From Porogramme epimiltina (lineage: Eukaryota > Basidiomycota > Agaricomycetes > Polyporales > Polyporaceae), in assembly GCA_900155495.1 (NCBI GenBank), contig FTLJ01000583.1, positions 1-41,381 on the forward strand: 41,381 nt of DNA, read 5' to 3'. The notes beneath the pieces were generated by a model that saw only the letters and a list, made by a program, of their open reading frames with translations, was not told where the DNA came from and made no database searches. Positions 10,155 through 21,002 of this stretch are shown one piece after another; the first letter of the stretch is position 1; every line of letters starts with the position of its first letter. The position numbers and the translations under genes were made by a program.

Positions 10155-12319
10155 TCATTTCTCAGGAGGCATTAACCCAAGCTGCACCGCCTTGAGTTGT
10201 AGGGCCTGTGAATGCATTCAGTTAGTTGGAATATTCCGGAAACAATAACCAGCATACCAATGTTTTCGACATGAATCGGCTCAGATAAAAATCTCCAGTA
10301 GCAAACCAGAGCTATCACACATGGATAAAAATTAGCGAAACGCACAACTACACCGTCTCCTGGGCCAACTCACCCCTGGGTATCCTGAGGGACGATAGCT
10401 GCCTCTAATTTCCCCTTCGTCATCTAGTCCATAGACCGGGCCCACGCGATCCATAACGTCGTCTCCGAACAACTCGCGATTAGTGTCGCGGATGTGCAAA
10501 TAGCCAGTTCTATAGGTCCTACGTCAGCTCCGTGTCTACGCGGACGCAACGGAGATGAGTAGAGCACTTACGCTAAGATGACGGCGTCAGCAGAAATCTC
10601 GGATCCGTCGGTGAACACAACACTAGTCTCCGTGAAATGGTCGACCGAGACACCGCTCTTCACTTGGATCTTCCCCTCCGCAATGAGGTCTGCGCCGCCC
10701 TTATCCTGCCCTGAAGAAGAATCCGTTAAGACACGCGCAAAATACCTCTTAATGAGAAGAGGCATTACAGAATCCTGTAAGTCAACGTACAGGATTAGTA
10801 GGGGAACAAGCGCTGACACGAAAGTCAAGATGCACCTCCAAAGCGTTGCAATACCATGAGATAGAGCCCTTCGCCCTCAGGCCCCATCGTCAGCTGCAGG
10901 CCTGCCTTGCGCAGTTTGTCGTGGAGTTCCTTCTGGGCCCCGCGCACAAAGTCCTGCGCCCCGATCGCCATCCTCTTCTGCAAGCCGAACGGCATCGAGC
11001 CCCACAGAAAGTCGGACATCTCCACGGGGACGTCTTCGGGCCAGGCCTCGCGCATGGCCACGCTCACGAAGTCGCGCGCGAGGACGCACGTCGGCGAGCG
11101 CTGGACCATTGTGACTTCACGCGCACCGCGGAGTACGCAGTCCTGGCAGACGTCGATGGACGTGTTGCCTGCGCCAATGACAACGACGCGTTTGTTGACG
11201 AAGGGATCCGGTCCGGTATATTGATGTGAGTGGAATAAGGTGCCTTCGAAGACGTCTGCGCCCGGAATGTCGGGAACGTTGGGTTTGCCAAGTGTGCCCG
11301 TGGCAAGGACTATGTGGGCCGGGTGGAGATCTACCTGCGTCCCGTCGCGGTTTACGATGACACTCCATTGCTTCTTCTCCTCATCGTACACTGGGCGGTC
11401 CTTCAATTCCGAACTCGTCCAAACCACCAAGTCCTGAGAGCTGGCATACTGCTCGAGCCAATCTGCAAGTTTGTCGCGGGGTGTGTACTCAGGCCAATTG
11501 CTGGGGTAAGACTGGTACAACACTACAATGAGGACTGGACTTGAGTGTCGTTATGCAATATAAATTCCGGTGACACTCACAACTATGGTGCCTTCTGGGC
11601 GTATGAAGAGTCAAGGAGGGATACCGTTTTCGCCAGCCATCTCCAACCCTTGCATGACGTTCTATCACAAGTGCAGGGATATCCATTTGCTTGAACCGAG
11701 CGGCGAGATGCATCCCCGTTTGCCCGGCCCCGACTGTAAACGGCGACAGATGAGAGTCATCCATTTCAGATAGGTGCACAACATACTAATGAGGACGTAT
11801 GGGTCGGTTTCAACTTGCGTCACATATTTAGCGAATTCTTGTTGCATATCTCGGCCAGGGATTCCAGTAAGGTCGTCTCTGAGGACCAACGTATTGATCT
11901 CTTCATGCCCTCGAAGGTCGGATAACATCATGAAGACGGTCAATGCTCTGTAAGTGTGGTCTGTATCCGGAAGTAGACGTGCGTAACCTTCGCCGCGGCC
12001 TCGGCTGCAATCGAAGCTGATATCAAAACTCGATATCTTCTGCCTGGAGGAGCGGTAGGAAGGACTTGTGAGGTACAAGGTACTTTCCACCTTCTAGCTT
12101 CACGTTGTCTATGCACGCTTTGGATAGAGTGGGAGCCAGAAACGATTGAATCATGTCCCGGCCTTCCATCGAGCGAACATCCCAGGTGAAGACAAGAAGG
12201 TCCCTGAACCATCCATTCGGAAGGAAAAGACCACTGAGTGTATCGAGGTCGGCAAGTCCTAAAGCAGACGAAAAGGTGGAAAGCCAAGACGAGGCGGAGG
12301 AGAGAGGGTCAGTAGCCAT
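10155..12319 (-). CDS. FMO paralogue 4, frame break or extra mini-intron in exon 1
   Basis: Fourth copy of the NTF2-like/FMO fusion. Exons in order of transcription: 11787-12319, 11581-11733, 10836-11522, 10572-10710, 10374-10509, 10258-10311, 10155-10205. All FMO motifs are present: IGAGQTG, fingerprint FEGTLFHSHQY, GAGNTSID (Thr where the others have Ser), ATGYLHIRD, LWFATGDF. Exon 1 does not read through as given: at the T-run 12025-12028 the alignable sequence AEDIEF continues one base out of frame as DISFDCS. Removing one T restores 583 aa that align without a gap. Alternatively a 40-nt GT..AG intron (12044-12083) also restores frame (570 aa) but deletes residues the other copies keep. 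The C-terminus (LGLMPPEK) lacks the tail of copies 1-3. It is either a sequencing error, a young pseudogene or an unusual splice. Confidence 0.85.
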
Positions 12320-12357
12320 GGTGGGTGAGCTGCCGGACAGTGAGCGAGTATTCTGGT

Positions 12358-12364
12358 TATATAT
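12358..12364 (-). promoter_or_regulatory. TATA-like element of FMO paralogue 4
   Basis: Minus-strand ATATATA inside CCATATATAACC, about 40 bp upstream of the paralogue 4 ATG. It is close to the start codon, which implies a very short 5' UTR if it is used. Confidence 0.4.
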
Positions 12365-12884
12365 GGACCACAATACTCACGTCGGAGAGCAGATGAGAAA
12401 CCGAGGACGACATATGTGAGGAAGCCGTGTGGAGATGCCTACTAAATCATGCGCAGAAGCAACATAGATGCCGGCGCGCCATATCTATAGAGATTCCAGG
12501 CCCCAAGGAAAGCCGACCAGCTGACCATCGGGGCGGCTAGGTTCTGAGAAAAGTGGACGTGCGACGGGCTACAACTGCGTGATTCCATGCCGCTACAAGG
12601 GCATTGGCCTCCTGTGTGAGAGAGCAACGTAGAATATGCAAGTAGCGAAGAGCGTGGGCTCAAAGGGAAATAGAGGCTGAGCCAAGAGACAAGACATCCG
12701 TTGTCGTCGTTCGTTGTCTAGTACAAGCCAGCAGGCGCCAATTGCAAGCAGCGCGGACGTCAGGTCCGGCGTCCCCGAAAAAGTCGGAGCGCGACTCCTG
12801 CGTGGCTGTCTGGCTATTGCTCTACTACTTCCTTCACCTTCATATCACTTCTCCCTCAAAGTGGGCACTCTGTTCTTCGAGACC
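12365..12884. other. Divergent intergenic region, FMO array to VPS52
   Basis: About 0.5 kb between two genes transcribed away from each other, so it should contain both promoters. Plus-strand frames from 12714 on are open without an ATG and could encode additional VPS52 N-terminal sequence, but no ATG or splice chain supports this. Confidence 0.5.
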
Positions 12885-15094
12885 ATGGACAGCAGCGAGC
12901 AGCCAGCGCCTCATTCTACAGGAGAGCCATCTTGTGAGTAGCGTCCGCACTGTGCTCTGGTCATCTACATACCTGTGCAAGACCAGCTACGAGCCCGTGA
13001 TTTCGTCGAGTTACATGAACAAGTCCAGGCATGTCAAGGCCTTCAGTCGCATATACAATAGTTCCATACTCATTGCATTCTCTCAGACAAGCGTGAACCT
13101 CCTCGATTCGCTAGAGGGCTTTCTCTCTACATTCCAGAAGGACCTGTCTGCAGTCTCTGGTCAAATCTCAAACCTCCAGGACAGGAGCAAGGACATAGAC
13201 AACCGGCTCAAGAGTAGAAGGGTGAGTGGTATGACCATATGACCGCTCTCTGATTCTCATCTGCACATGAAAGAAAATCGAGAAACCTCTCTCCAATCTT
13301 ATTGTCGACCTCTCTATCCCCCCTGCACTCGCCACGCTTATTCTGGATACTCGTGTCGATGACACATGGATACCTGCCATAGTGGAGTTTCAGAGGCGGC
13401 TGGATACCCTCAAACTGAGGGTAAGGGTGAAAGCAGCTCGGGATATGTCTGAAGTTGCGGAAGGGCTGAGGATAGTGGTGAGTCTATGACCGTTCTTGCC
13501 GTACACTCAGCACTGACGGGACTTTGTCAGGCCGCTACCAAACTGCGGACATTCTTCCTCTCGATGCTTGAGCCCATACGCACAAGCATGACTACCAACC
13601 TCCAAGTCATTCAGTCTTCGGTGTGGATGAAATACCGACCGTTGTTCGTCTTCCTTCAGCAACATGCCGCCAACGTCGCGAATGAAGTCCAGAGGGCATA
13701 CGTCAGCGCGGTGCGCACTTTCTTCGAGACTGGTTTCCGGCGTTATCTCCGTGGCTTGGGCTGGATTAAGGTAAGCAATGCATCCTCGTCCAATTTAGCG
13801 TGCATTTGAACGGGTCTTTAGGCGAGGACAATAGAGAAGGCAGAGACTATCACTAGCGGTCTTTCAGAAACGCCCCAGGTTGTGGACCACGACCCAAACC
13901 GCCTCGCATACGCACGCATCGACGGACCGAGTGTTACCATGGCCTACATGGCCGACAACAAGAGCCACGTCCGTTCTCATCTCTATAACTGGACGCACAC
14001 ACTTCTGACGTTTTATGTAGAAAGAACCTCTCGAGTCAGCCTTCCGGTCTGCCCTTTTGGTTCTTATGGATAACGCCACGGCAGAATACGCGTTTATCAC
14101 TGCCTTCTTTGCAAGCGAACCGCGCCCAAGTTTGTCCAGCAAGGATTCAGGAAACTCCCTCATGTCTCCATCCGTTCTTTCCCCCACCAAAGGCGACTTT
14201 GATGAACTGCGGTCAACCTCCGCCTCGGACATCGGTGGAAGCGAAACCATGTCTCCTCGCCGACGCGTCATGAGCATCACCTCCGTTCTCGGTGCGGCCG
14301 CGAGCCCTGGGGTAGAGGGGGGTGCGCCGTCCAAAGAGGAGCAAGCCGCACTCAACGCTCTCTGGAAGCAAGTTCTGGATCCCGTGCTCGACTACGTTCA
14401 AACGTTCGCCATGGGCGCGCTTGAGCCCGCCCCACCCGCCATCCCGCTCCTGACCATGATCCGCCTCACGGAAGACGTCGCGGCGGAGGTGCAGCGGCGC
14501 GGGTGTGGCCCACTCGAGACGTTCGTCTTCACGCTCCGCCTGAAGATGTGGCCCGTGTTCCAGAAACTCATGGCCGAGCACGCGGACGCGCTCAAGAAGC
14601 TTGCGGAGGGTGCCGCCGCCGGAGGAGGGTACTTTCGCCGTGTGGGCGCGACGACGGACGCCGCTGTGGGAGCGGTGTGCCGCCGCTACGTGGTGCTATT
14701 CAACGCGTTCGTGGCGCTCACGGACCAGCCGGAGGAAACGATGATATTCTCAAAGTGCGTGTGGGACCGGAGACGGTTGTTTGACTGGTTGCTGATGAAC
14801 ATTTAGTCTACTACGGCTGCGCCAGGAGCTAGCCAAGCTTATCGTAGCTCATACGGACAAGATGAATGACCCAGTGGCCAAGGCGTCAGCGCAGTCTACA
14901 TTCTACGAACAGCTGCTTCAGGGTCTTAGCGTTAGTACAAGCTGTCTTCCATCTCATACTTCATGCTAACGCTACGCCAACAGAATAGCTACCGGCCAAC
15001 TAGTCATCCAAAGGCCCAGAGCGAGCTGGCATATTGGCGGGAGCGGGATGAGGAATCGCGGCGTAGGGTTGCATCTACTCATGGACGTCGGTAA
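12885..15094 (+). CDS. VPS52: Vps52, GARP complex subunit
   Basis: Subunit of the Golgi-associated retrograde protein (GARP) complex, which tethers endosome-derived vesicles at the trans-Golgi. Exons 12885-12933, 12982-13022, 13087-13221, 13274-13477, 13531-13770, 13822-13968, 14021-14754, 14807-14930 and 14984-15094 give 594 aa. Residues about 25-75 are a coiled coil (LLDSLEGFLSTFQKDL, ISNLQDRSKDIDNRLKSRR) matching the conserved Vps52 N-terminal helix that joins the complex. The core KIEKPLSNLIVDLSIPP and later VWMKYRPLFVFLQQHA are also family sequence. A Ser-rich loop occupies about 330-400. All internal junctions close in frame. The N-terminus is the weak point: exon 2 ends at a poor donor (GTCCAG) inside LHEQ, and homologues carry a few more residues there. 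Confidence 0.9.
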
Positions 15095-15401
15095 TGTGAA
15101 GCGTTGAGCTTTACCTGGACATACTGCCGCCCTGCACCTGTATAATTTATTTGGACATTTCATCAAGCACGGAACCTCATAAAACTATGGCGACCGGAGG
15201 GTGATCAGATACTGAGACGCTGAGTAAGGTTAGGACTACGTAAACACCGTTGTTTTTCAACTGTGCAAGATTATCACTTCGACGCGAGTCTCCCTCCTGC
15301 ATGCTAGATACGTGGAACGCCTCGCTATCACACTTAACTTCCTTCGGTAGGGTGTTCCACAAGATGTGTTGAGTAAGCTCACTAACCGTGGAGTTAGGCC
15401 C
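15095..15401. other. Intergenic, VPS52 to F-box gene
   Basis: About 0.3 kb between two plus-strand genes. The frame of the F-box gene is open upstream to 15366 but only with GTG/TTG codons before the first ATG at 15402. Nothing else seen. Confidence 0.5.
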
Positions 15402-16828
15402 ATGAAGACATTCAAAATGACGCCCGATTTGTCTCCTGATACCCCCAGACAACAAAGTCTCCCGATGGATGTGGAGTACGAGATCATCGACCGTCTGTAT
15501 GATGACAAGCCCACTCTAGTATCGTGCTCCCTCGTGTGCCACGGTTGGCAGCGAGTTTGCCAAGCCCACCTTTTCCACAACGTCACCTTACGCGTCACCC
15601 GCGGGCAGCCTGTCGACACGTTCTACCGCTTCCTCCATTTCCTCCAGGAGGCGCGGGAACACATCGTGCATAGCGTAAAGGTCCTGAAGCTGAAGGGGTA
15701 TACACTTCAAGGTTACACCAGCGAACCTGAAACAGACGCCGGAGCTCTTTTCTCCCCAAGACTTTTCCAAGCTCTTCTCGCAACGTTGCCACGCATACGC
15801 CACCTAGAACTCGAAAAACTGGCCTTCATTTCGGAAGAATATTTACCTTCAGGGTTGCCCTCCTTCCAAGCTCTCCCTCCTCAATGTTCTCCAGTCGAAC
15901 GTTCAATCGATGCCGTTCATATCAGGTCATGCATCTGGAAAGCTCCGCAGATGACTATCCTTCACTTCCTCAGCACTCTGTCCTGCGAAATTGGGGAATT
16001 GGTCTATACTTCTGACTTCGAGGCCTCATTCAGACGTGGCTGGGATAACATTCAAGCCGATAAAAGAAACCTACCTACTGTCCGTTCACTCATCCTTGAC
16101 GGCCTCCAGTGTGCCGAGATGCCCGTCCTAAGCAACTTGATACGTCAATCCGGATCCGCCGGTGGACTCCTTATCAACGTTACCTTTGGCCCCCGGGCTA
16201 TTGGAGATAGGGCTGTTGGAGATATCAATGCCTTTAACGACTTCCTGGGAGTCGCAGGGCCATATCTCGTGAGCCTCAGGCTACAATTAAGCCCCCTTCT
16301 ACTCGAGGGTCACGATTTTGGTAAGCACCAGGACGCTAATCTTTCGTGATGCTCTGTTCACCAACACCTATTGGCGTTTTAGAGGTTCCAATCGTCCTTC
16401 CACCTAACTCTACACTGCGATGCCTTACATTCTATTGCAACAATACTATTTTCGATCCACTGGAGGTCAGAATTGTGCGTTACAACCAATGGTTTCTGCG
16501 GGATTGCTTCAACATGTGCGTAGCTATGTTATCTAGCTACAGCAAGTCCAACGCACACGGGCGCGCAACCCTCCGCAAGCTCGCGTTCGAGATGTCACTC
16601 GAGTGCGACGAATTTTTCGAGGATGCCTTTCCCGGAGGTGACGAAGACGAAGACATGTGGAAGGAGATGAATAGGGCGCTGACAGAACTCCCGGAGCTCC
16701 GTCAAGTGTCTCTGCACTTTATGGAACCCACCGAACACAATACACCGGAATCGCACTACATAATTGCTCAGAAGTGCTTCTTCGGGGTAGCAGATAAACT
16801 GACTGTGACTTTCGTTGAGCGGGTATAG
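15402..16828 (+). CDS. F-box-like protein
   Basis: Predicted 454-aa protein from exons 15402-16320 and 16383-16828. Removing the intron 16321-16382 joins GHDF to EVPIVLPPNSTLRCLTFYC and avoids an early stop. Near residues 20-65 it has an F-box-like signature: LPMDVEYEIIDRLYDD followed by LVSCSLVCHGWQRVCQAHLF. F-box proteins bind Skp1 and act as substrate adaptors of SCF ubiquitin ligases; the remainder presumably recognises targets. The rest shows irregular leucine-rich stretches (LRHLELEKL, LRQVSLHFME) but no clean LRRs. Such genes are numerous and fast-evolving in mushrooms, and no specific function can be assigned. The ATG at 15402 is the first in the frame. Confidence 0.75.
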
Positions 16829-17084
16829 CGGTCCCACCTACCTATCGTCTACCCACATCACACTCTCGACATGGACTTCTGCGGTATTCAGTGGATGGGC
16901 TGAGCATGACTGTATATACGAAGATCATATATCACCCCCACGGGCCATGGTTGGCTGCATTAAAGACCTCACACGAGCCCTGACCTGCGCATGCAATAAT
17001 ATATGTGTGTACGTACGCTAGCTGTGGTATTAGAATAAAGTCCAAGTCCAACCCGAGAAGAAGACGGAAACCCGACCAAGGCTC

Positions 17085-20000
17085 CTATGTCGTGGTGTAC
17101 GGGGGCGTAAACGTCGGCGGATTCCTAGCAGACACAACACGTCAGTATCCGCCTCTCCGGCCACACGCAGACCCTACTCACCTCGACTGCGTCCGCTGCA
17201 TCGCGGGGAACGACGACTTGAGCGCGGGCCCTACACCCGCACCGCCGCCACCGCTCCCATTCCCGTTATGGCGCCCGATCCCGAGCTTGTTAAGCACGTC
17301 CTTGACGTCTCCGGGGCGCGGCCGCGCGCGCGCGCCCTGCCCCTGCCCGCGGCTGCGCGTCGGCGCGAGCTTCGCGAACGGCACGGACGCGGAGCCGTGG
17401 TCGAGCGTCGACACGGACGGCACGCGCGCGCTCGCGGCGGACGCGGCCGCGAGCGCGAGGTTCGGGTTCGAGAGGCTGCTGCGCCCCTCGAGCGCCTCGC
17501 GCAGGTCCGTCACGCCGACGCCCACGCCGCCGCGCCCCGCGCGCGCGAGGGACTGCATCGAGAGGTTCTCGGCGTGCATGAGCGCGGGCGCGACCTTGAT
17601 GAGCGGCGAGAGCCCGTCGCCCGAGAGCGAGTCGAACCGCTGCTTCGTCTCCATTGCTGCACGGGGGGTTTGGGGTGAGCTCGAAAATGAAATAGGGGGC
17701 GCGGGGGAAGGGGGACTGACACTCTTTGAAGGCGCTGTCTGCTGTCCAGTCCGATCCGCTCAGTCGGCGGAGGAGGTCAGCTTGGCCGAGGCCAGTCGCC
17801 TCCTGAACGTTTGGACTGGCGGTGAGCGCGTCCAGCAGGGCGCCCGTGTCTATCTCGGGCAGGGGTCCACTAGTCTGGGAATCGGCGGGGAAGGACGCAG
17901 GCTGTTGTGGGGGTGGGAGGGTCCCAAACTGCCAGTCCGGCAGACTAGGCAATGACGACGTAGGCGGTAGTGCCGAAAGGGCCTAGACACGAGTAATAGG
18001 GGTTTAGTCAAGAAGTCCAACGCTCAGGCAGCCTGGACTGCTGGGCAAGCTCACCTCCTCTGCGATTTTGGAGACGGTGGCGCAGCTCCATACCCGCCCG
18101 ATAACGGCCCACGTCCGCACGACGAGCTCCTTGACGGCCCGGATCGACGCTGCCGCGGGGCCGTCGAAAGGGTCGCCCGTGCGCGTGGCGCTCTCGAGCG
18201 CGGCGAGCATGGGGACGCCAGTGAGCAAGCTGCGCACCGGGAGCTGCTCATGCGCGGCAGTGAGCACCGCCAGCGCATTGCCGTAGTCGGAGAGCTCCGC
18301 CGCGGCGCGCACCCCCGCGGACATACGCAGGGGCGCGTCCCTGAGCATGCGCGCGACGAGCGACGAGCGCCGCGAGCGCGAGGGGAAATTCGTCGACCGC
18401 CGGTCGGACCCGCGGATCGTGTCGTCTGGCGAGGAACCGTCGTCACCGTTGGCCGGCGAAGCGCGCTCGGAGGACGGCGCCGAAGACCCACCGCGGAGCC
18501 CGAGTCTGGGAGACGTCGCGAGCGCGTACACGTACCCGTGCAGCGCGTTGAGGAACCGTGTCGTCGAGTCGCCGTAGAGCATCGTCTTGATCGTGATCGC
18601 CTGCTGTGTCGGGCCTTCTGCGAGCGGACGTGGCCGCCTCACGCCGTCGGCGTCGACTTTGTCGCTGAACTTGGGCATCTCGCTCTCCACGTACTCTACC
18701 AGCGCCTTGGCGTAGTCCGCCCGAATGGCGTATTGGTAATCGCACAGCAGAGACAGTGTGTCTTTCCAGACTTCTGGGGTGACCTTCGTACGTCGGGACG
18801 GTCGGAGGTGTCCCTCGCTGGACAGTCGTGTTTCTGCAGTCGGAGGAAGAGCTGAGCTGGTGCCAGCCTTCTTCACGTCTTCGTCCATATCTTTGCCCGC
18901 GTCGTGAACATCTGCAGCGTGGATAAGACCGAGGAGACCTGTGAGGAGACAGCGCACGGCTTGTATCCTGGCGGGTTCTTGATTTGCCTTCCCAGCAGCT
19001 GGGACGCCACTTGTTTCGACGATAACTAGGCGGCTGATGAGCTCGCCGGCCAAATCTTGTATCTGATCTGCATAGTAGACATGCGTTCCTAGTGAGGATA
19101 TACATTCGACGAGGGCGGGTAGGAGTGTGTCGTCTGGAGAGACTGCGACTCGCCGGAGTGTGATGGAAATGAGGGTTGCAACAATATCTGACGTCGAAAG
19201 GTTGACCAATGGTGTGGGTGACGTGAAAACAGTCGTAATCATAGCAGCGAGAGTAGACTGTCTTGCGGTAGGCTTGGGTGCATCCTGTCCTTCCGCCAAG
19301 CACTCCACCAGGCGAGTAGGAATCCCGTAACGATATTGGTATTGTGTCCACTCTGCAGCCTTTTTGGCGATCCATTGACAGTGCGCAACCTGGTTCCACC
19401 CGTCCTGTTCGCGGAGCGCGTCAAGTGTGTCCAAAGCCGTCTTCGCCACCGTCGACGCCTGAGCGCCATTAGTGTGGCCAAGCAGTGACGACATCGCGCG
19501 TAATGCGGTATTTGCCACGTCTCCCGACGTTGGTCCTTGATCACCATCAACGTGTATATGGATGGAAGCTGCCCTCCGCTCCAGGGTAGGTTTTGAGCGG
19601 AACTCGTCAAGGATCGGCGAATTAGGCTGCTCTCTGATGTCCGAAACTCTGAAATGAAGCGCGTCAGAAAGGATAACAGCATAAATATTCAGAACTTACT
19701 CATGGTTGAGCGCCGGCAGGTCTACCTCGAAGAAAGGCGGAAGGAGCGCGTCCATAATGATTGCCACTTGCGGCTGGAAGTGAGGGAGGGAGTGGTATAA
19801 TGTGTCGGAGTTAACAACCGCGACTAGAGCAGCTAACCCGACGAGCCGCGTGCTGTTCGAAAGTATGACGTTTACGAATGGAAGACGAAACGAGCTTGGA
19901 ATAAGCATACCGGTTGCGTGTCTCAGGGTCCCTATGCTCTATGCGCCCCAATCTCGAGAAGTGCTTGAGACAGTCGATATAGTCGTCTGTTAATTTAGGA

Positions 20001-20536
20001 TCGACTCCGATGATGGAGCCATTGGTATACGTTGTCCACGCGGTGAACTGTGCACGGGGTGTGAATGCGGGGTTGTATCGTGTGACGTCAGAAACCTACG
20101 ACGGTGGCCGCTCGCGCGGCGATTTCGAGGTCTGTGGGGAGCGCGGAGAGTGTGGCATTAACGGATGACACCAGAGAGGGCGAGAGTTGCGCCATGTCTC
20201 TGCGGCATTCTGAAGCGAGGGCCTTCAGGACGGCCAGTGTAATGAGGAGAGACCTAGGGAAAGTGTTCCAGGGATGAATGCATGGAGAACATGTGAACCG
20301 GCTCACGCGCGTGCCCTGGCATTTCCGGCGGCCGCCTTCCTGCAGTCCGCCTTGACGCGCTTCTCGAGCTCGCTGCCGAGCTTGTTTATCTTGCCTGGGC
20401 GGTTCGCGGCATAGTAGGTGAGGCGCGAGAGCTCCTGGGAGTTGGGAGAGTAGTCTGGGCCGGCGGTGAGGAGCGCTGAGGACGGGGGGTAGCAGGCAGA
20501 GACGAGCTGGATGTGGTTGGGGGTCAGGAGATGCAT
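17085..20536 (-). CDS. EFR3: EFR3-like plasma-membrane PI4-kinase scaffold
   Basis: Efr3 is the membrane anchor that recruits the PI4-kinase Stt4 (with Ypp1/TTC7) to the plasma membrane. Exons in order of transcription: 20307-20536, 20100-20253, 19911-20047, 19700-19852, 18055-19648, 17721-17982, 17182-17656, 17085-17124. All close in frame, 1014 aa, the usual size for fungal Efr3. The N-terminus is diagnostic: LVSACYPPSSALLTAG, then NSQELSRLTYYAANRPGKI and KLGSELEKRV. The body is helical, HEAT/ARM-like, with a basic Ser-rich insertion around residues 460-520. Exon 8 is a 40-nt micro-exon (NPPTFTPPYTTT); without it the frame ends at 17178 after TQSR. The minus strand of exon 7 holds a CpG-rich low-complexity patch. 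It faces the F-box gene tail-to-tail. Confidence 0.95.
17322..17336. repeat. Short (GC)n tract inside EFR3 exon 7
   Basis: A CG-dinucleotide run inside the EFR3 coding region; it encodes an Ala/Arg-rich stretch on the minus strand. Slippage here would change the frame near the C-terminus. Confidence 0.7.
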
Positions 20537-21002
20537 GCACAGGCGTGGAGGTGGCGGGGGGAGGAAGGAGAGGAGACCGTTGGGGGAAGGAGTGGGGTGA
20601 CGAGCGAGGAACAGCGGCACTGCGGCGGCGGGCCCTGGCTGGTCGACTATTCGCCTCCTCTGGCGCTCTGGCTCTGGCTCTCGGGCGCTCGACCGCCCCG
20701 CCCAGCGCACCCGTCACAGATCGCCATCGGGCCCCGCTTCCAGGAATGCGGTTCCTCCCCAGGGGGCGATCTCCCTTCCTCTCCCTCGGTCGCCGCGTTC
20801 CTCGCCCACCCCGAGGCCACTCCGAACACACTCTCTCACTCCGTGCATCACCCCGGGTTCGCCCGTCTTCATAACTGTGGGAAATGCTATCGATACATGA
20901 TTATATTCGTGCTACATCACCGCTCACTCGCCCCGAGTCTTCCCACTCCCTGAGCTACTCGCGGATGGAAACATATCCGTAATCTTCGCCACACTCGTGT
21001 TC
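20537..21002. other. Intergenic, upstream of EFR3
   Basis: About 0.47 kb upstream of the EFR3 ATG and downstream of the BRCT gene. It is GC-rich with pyrimidine tracts on the minus strand near 20540-20600, as often seen in basidiomycete promoters. Long frames on both strands here are composition-driven; no gene is supported. Confidence 0.5.

Noticed and set aside
1663..12319. Reading the FMO array as a full secondary-metabolite cluster
   Set aside because: No core synthase, cyclase, transporter or pathway regulator lies in or beside it; both neighbours (RPP1, VPS52) are housekeeping genes.
17005..17955. Plus-strand frame of 316 codons
   Set aside because: Antisense to the last exons of EFR3, whose minus-strand frame shows real homology.
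20088..20831. Minus-strand frame of 247 codons spanning EFR3 exons 1 and 2
   Set aside because: Reads through upstream sequence in the wrong frame and through the first intron; only the part in exon 2 corresponds to EFR3.
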